Source: an uncultured Megamonas sp. (GTDB lineage Bacteria > Bacillota > Negativicutes > Selenomonadales > Selenomonadaceae). Taken from it: DNA of 18,310 bases. Below, one piece after another: positions 1 to 7,025 of the stretch. Each line of letters opens with the position of its first letter. Position 1 is the stretch's first letter. The DNA lies in contig USIX01000031.1 of the NCBI GenBank assembly GCA_900554895.1, forward strand, positions 1 to 18,310, in the 5' to 3' direction. The notes under the pieces are model-generated. The model did no database searches, was not told where the DNA came from, and was given only the letters and a program-made list of their open reading frames with translations. Both the position numbers and the translations under genes were made by a program.

Positions 1-1
1 T

Positions 2-31
2 GTGCCGAACCGGCACTCTTAAAAATTTTTT
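2..31 (+). terminator. Terminator of a gene lying left of the window
   Basis: GTGCCG (2-7) pairs with CGGCAC (11-16) around an AAC loop, followed by an A-run and a T-run. This is the usual form of a Rho-independent terminator. Only the 3' part of the upstream gene's transcript is in view, so the gene cannot be named. Confidence 0.5.
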
Positions 32-141
32 CTTTAAGTTCGTTTTCTTTAAAATTAAAAAAACGATAAATAGAAATTTTTTTTATATAAAGAAGTCAAT
101 ATTAAATATTATAAATAAAAGACAGAAAAAGAGGTTTTATT

Positions 142-525
142 ATGAGTGAAATGAAAATCGGCAGTATTGGCATGGCTGAAACCGTAGTCAGCAGTCAAAA
201 TACAGCAAAAACCATGAGAAGCGGAATGCTTGATGTATTTGCAACACCTAGTATGTGTGCTTTGATGGAAGAAGCCGCCTGCAATGCAGTGAGCAGATAT
301 CTTGATGACGGCGAAGGAACTGTCGGCATAAGTTTAAATATAACGCACGACAGACCGAGCGCGATAGGCGCGAAAATTACGGCGACGGCAACGCTGACGG
401 CGATTGAGGGGAGAAAACTCATTTTTGCCGTGGAAGCCAAAGACGGTGAAAATATAATCGGCAAAGGAACGCATGAGCGTTTTATTATAAACAATGAAAA
501 ATTTATGGCAAAATTGAATAAATAA
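142..525 (+). CDS. Fluoroacetyl-CoA thioesterase-like hotdog protein
   Basis: A 127-aa single-domain hotdog protein, most like the FlK family of thioesterases (FlK itself cleaves fluoroacetyl-CoA). The FlK catalytic triad is Thr42, Glu50 and His76. Here Thr35 (in FATPSM), Glu43 (LMEEA) and His69 (NITHDR) show the same spacings of 8 and 26 residues, and the FlK-like GKGTHERF motif is near the C-terminus. It is probably cytosolic and acts on a small acyl-CoA. The natural substrate cannot be read from sequence, since most FlK-like proteins in anaerobes are not linked to fluoroacetate. The start follows a GAGG ribosome site at 131-134. It stands alone and converges on guaD across a shared terminator. 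Confidence 0.85.
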   Translation: MSEMKIGSIGMAETVVSSQNTAKTMRSGMLDVFATPSMCALMEEAACNAVSRYLDDGEGTVGISLNITHDRPSAIGAKITATATLTAIEGRKLIFAVEAKDGENIIGKGTHERFIINNEKFMAKLNK

Positions 526-528
526 TAA

Positions 529-566
529 AAAAAGATGATAGGCACGAAAAATGCTTATCATCTTTT
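529..566. terminator. Bidirectional terminator between thioesterase gene and guaD
   Basis: AAAAAGATGATA (529-540) plus GGCA pairs with TGCT plus TATCATCTTTT (552-566) around an A-rich loop. The stem is flanked by A-runs and T-runs on both strands and lies between two convergent genes, so it can end both transcripts. Confidence 0.8.
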
Positions 567-570
567 GATT

Positions 571-1044
571 TTAGTAGATGGTTTTGTCCTGCTTCTGGCT
601 GAAGGCGTTAAAAGTCTTTATAGTAATATCACGGTCATTTTGAGTCAGTTCCAATACTTTGCCGTCTTTGCAGTTATTTTCGATGAATTTATAAATAAAA
701 TCATCGCGAAATCCAATATCGGCAGCATCCTTTGCAGTATTGCCATAATAAACTTTTTTGATATTTGCCCAGATAATGGCGGACAGACACATTGGGCACG
801 GATAGCAGGATGTGTATAAAGTGCAGCCTGTCAAATCATGTGTGTTTAAATTCCGACAAGCATCCCGGATGGCTTCAATCTCGGCATGGCAGGTCGGGTC
901 ATGATTTATGAGTACGCGATTATGTCCTCTGCCGATGATTTCACCGTCTTTGATTACAACGGCGCCGAATGGACCGCCTTCGTTCGTCTGCAGATTGCTG
1001 TCGGCTTCCTGTGCGGCAAGAGCCATAAATTCCTGTTTGTACAT
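571..1044 (-). CDS. guaD: Guanine deaminase
   Basis: A 157-aa enzyme of the zinc cytidine/deoxycytidylate deaminase fold that converts guanine to xanthine plus ammonia in purine salvage. The zinc ligands His53 (in CHAEIEAI), Cys83 and Cys86 (PCPMC) and the proton-shuttle Glu55 are present, with the same numbering as Bacillus subtilis GuaD by recall. The GGPFGAVVIKDG and FIYK segments also match that family. I start at the Met at 1044 because AAGGAGC lies just upstream on the minus strand. An upstream extension of 19 residues is possible but has no good ribosome site. It is divergent from the nucleobase permease, which suggests joint use in base uptake and catabolism. Confidence 0.93.
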   Translation of the reverse strand: MYKQEFMALAAQEADSNLQTNEGGPFGAVVIKDGEIIGRGHNRVLINHDPTCHAEIEAIRDACRNLNTHDLTGCTLYTSCYPCPMCLSAIIWANIKKVYYGNTAKDAADIGFRDDFIYKFIENNCKDGKVLELTQNDRDITIKTFNAFSQKQDKTIY

Positions 1045-1078
1045 AAAACCGCTCCTTTTGGTTAAATTTTGCATGAAT

Positions 1079-1124
1079 ATTATAACACAATGCGTTGACA
1101 TGTACTAATATATGCTATTATAAT
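1079..1124. promoter_or_regulatory. Divergent promoter region of guaD and the uraA-type gene
   Basis: On the plus strand TTGACA (1095-1100) and TATAAT (1119-1124), 18 bp apart, form a near-consensus promoter for the permease. On the minus strand TATAAT (1084-1079) is a likely -10 for guaD, but its -35 is poor. I see no guanine or xanthine riboswitch fold in the short leaders. Confidence 0.7.
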
Positions 1125-1166
1125 AATGCAGGTTTATTTTTTATAATTTTAGAAAGCGAGGCTGTC

Positions 1167-2438
1167 ATGAAAAAATTTTATGATGTAGAGGAAAAAGTAC
1201 CTCTTTTGCAGGCTGTACCGCTCAGTTTACAGCATTTGTTCGCAATGTTCGGTTCGACGGTGCTTGTGCCGTTTCTGCTGCATGTAAATCCGGCAACGGC
1301 TCTGTTTATGAACGGTATCGGTACTATTTTGTATCTGATTATCTGTAAGGGCAGACTGCCTGCATATCTGGGCTCCAGTTTTGCATTTATTTCTCCTGTA
1401 CTTGCCGTGCTGGCAACCAGCGGTATGAGCTACGGTGATGCACAGGGCGGTTTTATTGCTTTTGGTATATCGTTTATTATTTTATCTTTTGTTGTGGGTA
1501 AAGTCGGTACAAGCTGGATAGATGTTATTCTTCCGCCGGCTGCCATGGGAGCTGTCGTTGCCGTTATCGGTCTTGAGCTTGCACCGCTGGCGCTTGATAT
1601 GTCCGGTTTTGTCAGCAATACAATGGAGTCGCAGGGCATACCGAATGAACTTGCTATGATTACATCGGTATTCACGCTCGGCGTGGCGATACTGGCTTCC
1701 GTTGTTGGCCGCGGTTTTTTGAGTGTAATTCCTGTATTAATCGGTGTAGTAGCAGGTTATATCATGGCACTTTGTCTTGGCATCGTTGATTTATCCGCCG
1801 TGGAAAATGCGCCGTGGGTACAGATACCTACGTTTTACGAACCGAGCTTTAATCCCCATGCTATCATGATTATCATGCCGGCATTGTTTGTTGTATTTGC
1901 TGAACATATCGGTCATGTTGTTGTTACGAGCAGTATCGTAAACCGTGATTTAATTAAAAATCCTGGTCTAAACCGTTCGCTGTTTGCCGATGGTCTTTCC
2001 AATATGATTTCCGGTTTCGTCGGTTCTACGCCGAATACGACTTACGGGGAAAATATGGGCGTTATGGCGATTACGCGTGTCTACAGCGTCTGGGTAATCG
2101 GCGGAGCTGCCGTATTTGCGATTGTATTTTCCTTCGTCGGCAAGATTGCGGCGCTTATTCATTCCATTCCGGTACCGGTAATGGGCGGTATCAGCGTTCT
2201 GTTATTCGGTGTAATTGCCTGCTCCGGTATTCGTATGCTGATTGAAAAGAAAGTCGATTATACAAAAACGAAGAACATGATTTTGACTGCCGTTACCATG
2301 ATTAGCGGTCTCAGCGGTGCAGCCGTGAATGTAGGTCCCGTTCAGCTCAAAGGCATGGGTCTTGCCGTTGTCTGCGGTATGATTATAAGTATCGTATTTT
2401 ACGTTTTTGCCAAACTCGGTTTGGATAATAAAGAGTAA
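1167..2438 (+). CDS. uraA: Uracil permease (NCS2 family)
   Basis: A 423-aa integral membrane nucleobase:cation symporter of the NCS2 (UraA/PyrP/RutG) family with about 14 hydrophobic segments. Family hallmarks are visible: SLQHLFAMFGSTVLVP near the N-terminus, YLGSSFAFISP, the AEHIGHVVVTSS segment bearing the substrate-binding Glu, and TPNTTYGENMG with the second conserved Glu. This pattern fits the uracil branch rather than the xanthine/PbuX branch, although pairing with guaD leaves room for another base. The Met at 1167 is chosen because it has a ribosome-like AGCGAG upstream and matches the family N-terminus. The 24 residues upstream are unlike a permease. Confidence 0.9.
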   Translation: MKKFYDVEEKVPLLQAVPLSLQHLFAMFGSTVLVPFLLHVNPATALFMNGIGTILYLIICKGRLPAYLGSSFAFISPVLAVLATSGMSYGDAQGGFIAFGISFIILSFVVGKVGTSWIDVILPPAAMGAVVAVIGLELAPLALDMSGFVSNTMESQGIPNELAMITSVFTLGVAILASVVGRGFLSVIPVLIGVVAGYIMALCLGIVDLSAVENAPWVQIPTFYEPSFNPHAIMIIMPALFVVFAEHIGHVVVTSSIVNRDLIKNPGLNRSLFADGLSNMISGFVGSTPNTTYGENMGVMAITRVYSVWVIGGAAVFAIVFSFVGKIAALIHSIPVPVMGGISVLLFGVIACSGIRMLIEKKVDYTKTKNMILTAVTMISGLSGAAVNVGPVQLKGMGLAVVCGMIISIVFYVFAKLGLDNKE

Positions 2439-2439
2439 T

Positions 2440-2487
2440 AAAAAAGGAATTGTCGTAGATATTTTAAAACGACAATTCCTTTTTTTA
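2440..2487. terminator. Terminator after the uraA-type gene
   Basis: A 17-bp perfect stem (2440-2456 with 2469-2485) has a 12-nt loop, an A-run on the left and a T-run on the right. It sits just past the permease stop and before the convergent broken transporter, so it probably works in both directions. Confidence 0.88.
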
Positions 2488-2511
2488 TTTTTAAGAGTGC
2501 CCGTTAAGCAC
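2487..2511 (-). terminator. Weak terminator for the broken transporter
   Basis: On the minus strand GTGC and GCAC (2511-2508 and 2500-2497) can pair ahead of CTCTTAAAAAT and an A/T tail. Fifteen nucleotides (2487-2501, minus) are identical to the terminator at 12-26. The stem is only 4 bp, so this is a weak call. Confidence 0.35.
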
Positions 2512-2533
2512 AATATAATATTAAAAGAAATTT

Positions 2534-3404
2534 TTAAATTACCGTGGACAGTACGAGCGTCATGCAGATTGCCACGATGGAAGCAAGGCACGTTGCCAAT
2601 GTATATGATTTTAAAGCATCAATAACAGAGATACCGAAATATTCCTTTACAATCCAGAAGCCGGAGTCGGTTACATGCGAGAAGCAGATGGCACCGGAAC
2701 CTACAGCAAGGGCAACGAGCGCAGGGTCAAGTCCCGGATACTGCGGCAATACAGGCAGTACGATACCAGTGGCAGTCATCATGGCAACGGTGGCGGAACC
2801 TACGGAAAAACGCATCATGGCAGCAACAAACCATGCCAGAATGAGAGGACTTAAACATCGCCTCACAAACACAACGGCAAACATCAACAATAAGTTTACC
2901 TTTTTCTTCACCAATATGTGCTACTGCTACACCGAAAAAACAACTAAAAAAGATAATTTGCAACATATCGCTTTTAGCGCAGGCTTCAACAATATTAGTT
3001 GGAATAATATTTAATAAGTGCATGGAGATGCTGAATGACTCTGCCGTAGCCGCAGCATTGGCTCCGGCAGCTGCTCCGATAGACGGAAGAGAAACGCCCA
3101 CACCCGGTTGGAGAATGTTTACCACAACCAGCCCGACAATGAGTGCCAGACAGCTTGCCACTTCAAACCAGATAATCGCCTTGCCGCCGAGACGACCGAG
3201 TTTTTTGAAATCGCCCGTTCCGGCAATACCGACAATAAGCGTACTGAAGATAAGCGGGACGACAATCATTTTAATCATGCGAATGAAAGCATCGCCGAGT
3301 GGTTTAAGCTGAGAGCCTACTTCTGGCAGGAAATAACCAAAACATGCACCTAACAGTAATCCTAAAAAAATTTGTGTTGTTAAACCCATACGTATTTTTT
3401 TCAA
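2534..3404 (-). pseudogene. Chimeric transporter remnant: gltP-like 5' half joined to gntP-like 3' end
   Basis: The minus-strand reading from TTG 3404 (AAGGAG just upstream) gives ~185 residues of a DAACS-family proton/dicarboxylate or glutamate symporter, including MGLTTQIFLGL and MIKMIVVPLIFSTLIVGI. The match stops at ...CEAMFK near 2850. In a different frame, from about 2851 to the TAA at 2534, the next ~105 codons read as the GntP-family C-terminus: SPLILAWFVAAMM, GSATVAMMTATGIVLP, FSHVTDSGFWIVKEYFG. Two unrelated transporters are therefore joined out of frame, which cannot give a working protein of either kind. Continuing the gltP frame past the join ends at 2727. The likely origin is a deletion between neighbouring gltP and gntP genes in the same orientation. 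An assembly join cannot be excluded. Confidence 0.85.
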
Positions 3405-3425
3405 GTAAATAACTCCTTTTCTCAT

Positions 3426-3581
3426 TAATTTTGCATAATTAAACTATTAACACTAATACAGTTCTATATATTATTACACTATTTTATTTTAGTCAATGTA
3501 TATATAATTGGAAAATATATACAAAATAAATGTAATTTTTTTCAGGTCAATTATTGCATATAAAATTTAAATTAAACTAAA
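3426..3581. other. AT-rich non-coding stretch, probable junction of host genes and mobile element
   Basis: This stretch is strongly AT-rich, with no convincing ORF or RNA gene. It lies between the last host-type gene and the first hairpin element. I find no tRNA 3' end, inverted terminal repeat or integrase-type core that would define an attachment site. Confidence 0.4.
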
Positions 3582-3730
3582 AAATGATATAAGAAACTTT
3601 GCTTTTCTTATGCACATTATAGCAACGCCAGAAAAGACTACAAGGATAAACTACGCAGCTTACGCTGTCCTTGTAGTCTTTTCTTCTGTTGCTATTTTTT
3701 ATGTGCGAAAAGCGACAAAAAACGGTCGCT
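3582..3730 (+). promoter_or_regulatory. Long hairpin promoter/leader element, copy 1
   Basis: The element opens with AAATGATATAAGAAA, which holds an extended -10-like TGATATAAG. A nested hairpin follows: GCTTTTC (3601-3607) with GAAAAGC (3707-3713), GCACAT (3612-3617) with ATGTGC (3701-3706), ATAGCAAC (3619-3626) with GTTGCTAT (3688-3695), and a perfect 17-bp stem 3630-3646 with 3668-3684. The 21-nt loop 3647-3667 contains CAGC-TTAC-GCTG. A short hairpin GCGAC/GTCGC (3712-3716, 3725-3729) overlaps the outer stem by two bases. A related element precedes ardA at 6831. It could be a structured RNA leader or a promoter active in single-stranded DNA. In the right arm, TTGTAG (3671) and TATTTT (3693) are 16 bp apart. 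Confidence 0.8.
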
Positions 3731-3747
3731 GGTTAAGAGGTGATTAG

Positions 3748-3963
3748 ATGAAAAGGAAACGGTTGATATTTGCCTATCACGATTTTATAAAACAAGGTAA
3801 ATACAATTCAGCTCATACAGTTTTACAACTGTTGATAAGAAAAAAAGTAGTTTTAGGATTAGGTGATGATGATTTTGAAGTTGAAAAATTAGCATACAAA
3901 ATAGGACTTACAGTATCTTATGGTTATAGATACAATAGCACGCACATTTATTTACAGGAGTGA
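3748..3963 (+). CDS. Small unknown protein, first gene after hairpin element 1
   Basis: A 71-aa basic protein with no motif I recognise. It has no signal peptide or membrane helix; the middle (about residues 20-35) looks helical and the end is aromatic-rich (YGYRYNSTHIYL). The start has a clear AAGAGGTG ribosome site at 3735-3742. The next gene follows immediately, so the two are likely cotranscribed. Its place right behind the hairpin element, at the head of an operon containing ssb and near ardA, suggests an early-entry function such as an anti-defence factor. That is inference from position only. Confidence 0.75.
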   Translation: MKRKRLIFAYHDFIKQGKYNSAHTVLQLLIRKKVVLGLGDDDFEVEKLAYKIGLTVSYGYRYNSTHIYLQE

Positions 3964-3968
3964 TAAAA

Positions 3969-4316
3969 ATGAACAGAATTATCAGTTGTAACGGTTTTTT
4001 CGCAACTATTAATTATGAAGCAGGCAGTAAAATAAGTTTTGAGCAATCTGATTTGTTTCTATCGCATGATATCGGCAGATTTATAACATCAGGTGATGTT
4101 TTCCAAAAGGTTGCAGATTGCATCAGCTCCTTCTTAAAGTCTGATTGGGGCTGTATACATGGAGATGATATACCGCTAAACAATGAAGCTTTAAAAACGG
4201 GCGACAGGATTTTAGGAGCGTATATGATAGATAAAACAAAGATATGGATTATCGCTGACGCCAATAATGAACCTCAAAGACGAATTATTACGGTGCTATT
4301 TCCAAGTGAATACTGA
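3969..4316 (+). CDS. Small plasmid-type protein with WGxxxxDD...KIWII...TVLFPSEY pattern
   Basis: A 115-aa protein whose C-terminal half (SDWGCIHGDDIPLNNEA, RILGAY, TKIWIIADA, ITVLFPSEY) recalls a small domain family common on plasmids and conjugative elements of many phyla. Those proteins are often called hypothetical or, without good reason, restriction-subunit M. Its molecular role is not known to me. I start at ATG 3969 because AGGAG (3956-3960) is placed correctly for it. The GTG at 3960 would lie inside that ribosome site. It follows the 71-aa gene with almost no gap, and a 12-bp hairpin abuts its stop codon. Confidence 0.75.
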   Translation: MNRIISCNGFFATINYEAGSKISFEQSDLFLSHDIGRFITSGDVFQKVADCISSFLKSDWGCIHGDDIPLNNEALKTGDRILGAYMIDKTKIWIIADANNEPQRRIITVLFPSEY

Positions 4317-4343
4317 GTGATAGAAGGAAAATCCTTCTATCAC
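4317..4343 (+). other. Stop-adjacent hairpin 1
   Basis: GTGATAGAAGGA (4317-4328) pairs perfectly with TCCTTCTATCAC (4332-4343) around a 3-nt loop, starting at the base after the stop codon. No T-run follows, and the next gene's ribosome site comes a few bases later. It is therefore more like an RNA processing or stability site, or a single-strand fold, than a terminator. Confidence 0.7.
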
Positions 4344-4361
4344 CAATGAAAGGATAATGAA

Positions 4362-4742
4362 ATGCTTAATATAAATGAATTGGACAGTGATATAACCAAA
4401 ATAAAAGATGTCTCTCGAATTGAGAGAATGATAAAAATGGAAAATGAAATATTTGAAGATATGTACCGGTTAATGCTCTACGATGACAGCCGGTCCAACA
4501 AGGAAAACAACAATGTAGTAAAGGCATATCTTACATCACAAATTAAGGCTTTAAATCATCTTCAAAAATTGCTGGACAAACATAAACCTGCTTTTGATGA
4601 ATTGGAAAAAACCCGACAGGAAAAGAAAAAGGAAGCTGACAGGGAAAAGAAACAAAATGAAGATGTTAAATCTAAAAATGATACCGATAAAAATGATGAA
4701 ATGAATTTATTTGATGAAAACGAAACGGAGTGTGTAAAATGA
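4362..4742 (+). CDS. Charged coiled-coil protein upstream of ssb
   Basis: A 126-aa, strongly charged protein. Residues ~1-75 look helical, and ~80-115 are a Lys/Glu/Asp-rich stretch likely to be disordered or coiled coil. It ends with an acidic segment (DEMNLFDENETE). No family is recognised. A GAAAGGA ribosome site precedes the ATG. Its stop overlaps the ssb start (ATGA at 4739-4742), so translation is probably coupled. This suggests a role with single-stranded DNA or SSB, but that is inferred from coupling alone. Confidence 0.78.
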   Translation: MLNINELDSDITKIKDVSRIERMIKMENEIFEDMYRLMLYDDSRSNKENNNVVKAYLTSQIKALNHLQKLLDKHKPAFDELEKTRQEKKKEADREKKQNEDVKSKNDTDKNDEMNLFDENETECVK

Positions 4743-5074
4743 AAGTTTACGGTGTAGGGCGGTTAACACGGAACGTTGATGTTATGTACAGTGCAAGCGG
4801 TGTATGCGTAGCAAAATTCGGGCTTGCGGAAAACATCTATAACAACAAAACAAAAGAAAGTACAGCTCAATTTTACAATATAGTGGTATTTAACAAATTA
4901 GCTGAAAGGATTGGTAATCTGAACCTTGGAAAAGGCGACAAACTTCAAATAGAAGGTTATCTGCAAATACAGGATTATCTAGATAAAAAGGGCGACAAAC
5001 GGAAATACACCCAAATTATATTAAGTGGTTTTGAATTATGCACCACAAAGAAACAAGATACCGAAAATAAATGA
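4739..5074 (+). CDS. ssb: Single-stranded DNA-binding protein
   Basis: A 111-aa OB-fold SSB: MKVYGVGRLTRNVDV opens like bacterial SSBs, followed by the FYNIVVFNKLAERIG and GDKLQIEGYLQIQDYLDKKGDKR strands. The start at ATG 4739 has CGGAG 8 bp upstream and overlaps the previous stop. The protein is short and ends in ...TTKKQDTENK. It lacks the acidic DDDIPF-type tip through which chromosomal SSBs recruit partners, which suggests a coating role without that recruitment. Mobile-element SSBs are typical of leading regions, where they protect incoming DNA and damp the SOS response. Confidence 0.9.
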   Translation: MKVYGVGRLTRNVDVMYSASGVCVAKFGLAENIYNNKTKESTAQFYNIVVFNKLAERIGNLNLGKGDKLQIEGYLQIQDYLDKKGDKRKYTQIILSGFELCTTKKQDTENK

Positions 5075-5083
5075 TATATAAAC

Positions 5084-5114
5084 AGTGTAAGAAGGCTTAT
5101 CGCCTTCTTACACT
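5084..5114 (+). other. Stop-adjacent hairpin 2
   Basis: A 13-bp perfect stem (5084-5096 with 5102-5114) with a TTATC loop lies between the ssb stop and the next gene's AAAGG ribosome site. No T-run follows, so it is not a standard terminator. Confidence 0.7.
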
Positions 5115-5133
5115 AAAAGAAAGGATATTTATC

Positions 5134-6768
5134 ATGAAGAATATTTTTAGCGTTAAAATCGGCTCAGAAGCCTATTATTCCACCTATGAAGAAGATGGCA
5201 CAACGTTTATGTTCATTAATAAAAATATTGCATATTGCACAAAATGTAATTGTAGATTTCAATTTGATTTTTATTATCTCTATAGCTGTATCGATCAAAT
5301 AAGTTGTCCTAAATGTGGCAGAAGGTATTATAACAACGAGATTGTCTACAGCAATGTTTACAATAGCCATTTACCTTATAAAACGGAAATAAAAATTATC
5401 GAATACAAAACAAAGTTGCAACTCAAAATAAACTATAAGGCAATGAGTTTAAACGATAAAGATTTGTATGCTAAAGTCTATGATATTAAAGAAATTTATA
5501 CTTTTGATATACTAAACAGCTCATCTTCATGGGAAAAACATTATCCAAATGATGATGAAAAGCTGTTACATGAATACCAGGATATAGGATATCTGACGGA
5601 TTACGAGAACTTACAGGAAAAAACGGCGTTATGGTTTTTCTCTATTAATCATGCTACTAAAAAGAAGATACCTCTTAGCAGAATTTTGAAAATCCTGCGT
5701 CAGAAGATTAATCAAAAGGAACGTCAATTACACGGCTTTTCAAAAAGAAATATGTATATAGATAATGTTTCGCAAAAACATCGTCTTTTTGCCAATATAT
5801 TAAATCTAGCACACAAGGTCAGGTTTTGGGACAGTGATAATATATCTTACGGCGATGATTTCCCTGTTTTAAAGAAAGCTTTTATTGATACAGTCATAAA
5901 GCAAAACTTTGAAAAACAGGCTTTTGAGCTGATGAAAGAAAAAGATATGACATATCATCAAGCAATCTTTTCCGCATTATCCCTGCCGTACAGAAAAAAC
6001 ATTTTAAAATGTTTTTCTTATGATAATCTATACTTCCTATTGCCTATATATTCCATAAAAGATACTAAGATTGCTGATACTATGCTTACTATTTATGATA
6101 AGCACCTATACAAAGACCAGTATACGGCGTGGAATACAGTTGTTAAGAATTATACTGAACAGCTACGGAAAACATGTGAGTTCATAAATGTCTTTTATCT
6201 GAACTTTTACCGAAACATGAAGCTTACTGATATTTTAAAGAAAGACTATAAACTTAAAGATATTATGAACTTATGGCATACAGCCAATAATGACACCAAA
6301 AGCAAGTTTATGCAGGAAAAAGTACGATTTAAAGATTTGCATGACTGGCTCGCTATAAATGTTGCCAAACAGCCGGACCAAGAAATTAATTTCGATTTGC
6401 CTCAAAACATATTAAACAGATTTAATTTATATATGATGAACAGCAAATTTAAAAGCACCTGCATAAATAAATACAGTCATCTAAAATATGTTGCTCAAAA
6501 TCTTAAAAACTGTTCTGCCGGATATAAGGATAGAATATCAGAAAAACTTCAACTTGTTGTGATAAGTGATGATACAGGAAAACCGAAAGTTCTGCTGGAA
6601 GTGAAAGAAAACGCTATTGTACAGGCAAAACTCTTTAATAACGTATCTGTAAGAAATGATATTGTGCTGAATAAGCTGGTTTTAGAGTTTGCTAAAGAAA
6701 CAAGACTTGATATAGAAACAACAGATATACAGCAACCAGAAAATGATATAGCAGAAGCCATAGCTTAA
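5134..6768 (+). CDS. PcfJ-like protein with N-terminal zinc ribbon
   Basis: A 544-aa protein. Cys35/Cys38 (with Cys40) and Cys58/Cys61 form a CxxC...CPKC zinc ribbon. The C-terminal ~150 residues (SHLKYVAQNLKNCSAGYKDRI, then LVVISDDTGKPKVLLEV and AIVQAKLFNN) match the PcfJ family, named after a gene in the transfer region of enterococcal plasmid pCF10. The biochemical role of PcfJ is unknown. The start at ATG 5134 is preferred because AAAGG lies 8-9 bp upstream and the in-frame ATG at 5071 lies before hairpin 2. It is the last gene of operon 1 and is followed by hairpins that look like a terminator. Confidence 0.82.
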   Translation: MKNIFSVKIGSEAYYSTYEEDGTTFMFINKNIAYCTKCNCRFQFDFYYLYSCIDQISCPKCGRRYYNNEIVYSNVYNSHLPYKTEIKIIEYKTKLQLKINYKAMSLNDKDLYAKVYDIKEIYTFDILNSSSSWEKHYPNDDEKLLHEYQDIGYLTDYENLQEKTALWFFSINHATKKKIPLSRILKILRQKINQKERQLHGFSKRNMYIDNVSQKHRLFANILNLAHKVRFWDSDNISYGDDFPVLKKAFIDTVIKQNFEKQAFELMKEKDMTYHQAIFSALSLPYRKNILKCFSYDNLYFLLPIYSIKDTKIADTMLTIYDKHLYKDQYTAWNTVVKNYTEQLRKTCEFINVFYLNFYRNMKLTDILKKDYKLKDIMNLWHTANNDTKSKFMQEKVRFKDLHDWLAINVAKQPDQEINFDLPQNILNRFNLYMMNSKFKSTCINKYSHLKYVAQNLKNCSAGYKDRISEKLQLVVISDDTGKPKVLLEVKENAIVQAKLFNNVSVRNDIVLNKLVLEFAKETRLDIETTDIQQPENDIAEAIA

Positions 6769-6776
6769 TGTTTCAG

Positions 6777-6825
6777 GCAGGGCGTTTGCCCTGCTTATGA
6801 TATAAACAAAATCCTTCGGATTTTT
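6777..6825 (+). terminator. Double hairpin ending operon 1
   Basis: GCAGGGC (6777-6783) pairs with GCCCTGC (6788-6794) around GTTT. A second stem AAAATCC/GGATTTT (6808-6814, 6818-6824) follows and runs into T's. The second stem has terminator form. TGATATAAA, a -10-like box, lies between them. Confidence 0.6.
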
Positions 6826-6830
6826 AAAAG

Positions 6831-6986
6831 AAATGATATAAGAAATTTTTATCGCTTTTCTTTTTCGCACTATAATGTCATTCATTCCGAAAAGCAAGGG
6901 TAAACGGTGCAGCTTGCGCTGCCCTTGCTTTTCTCCCTTCTGCCATTATCTAAAGACGTGCGAAAAGCGACAAAAAAATGGTCGCT
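6831..6986 (+). promoter_or_regulatory. Long hairpin promoter/leader element, copy 2 (before ardA)
   Basis: The layout is the same as copy 1: AAATGATATAAGAAA at 6831-6845, then CGCTTTTC (6853-6860) with GAAAAGCG (6962-6969), GCAC (6867-6870) with GTGC (6958-6961), ATAATG (6872-6877) with CATTAT (6944-6949), and a perfect 12-bp stem 6889-6900 with 6922-6933. The 21-nt loop 6901-6921 contains CAGC-TTGC-GCTG. The short GCGAC/GTCGC hairpin (6967-6971, 6981-6985) follows. Compared with copy 1, the loop and the GTGCGAAAAGCGACAAAAAA block are almost unchanged, while the long stem differs in sequence and stays paired. TTGCTT (6925) and TATCTA (6947) in the right arm have the same 16-bp spacing as in copy 1. 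Confidence 0.82.
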
Positions 6987-7025
6987 GAGGTAAATACTAA
7001 GATTACATAAAGAGAGGTTTTAAAA

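Noticed and set aside
535..819. Plus-strand open frame inside guaD
   Set aside because: It is antisense to a clear deaminase with its zinc motifs, lacks a ribosome site, and its protein has no recognisable features.
1044..1167. Purine riboswitch between guaD and the permease
   Set aside because: The leaders are too short, and I see no three-way junction or conserved purine-riboswitch core; a normal TTGACA/TATAAT promoter explains the region.
2544..3353. Plus-strand open frames over the broken transporter
   Set aside because: They are the reverse complements of the gltP- and gntP-like coding segments, with composition typical of shadow frames.
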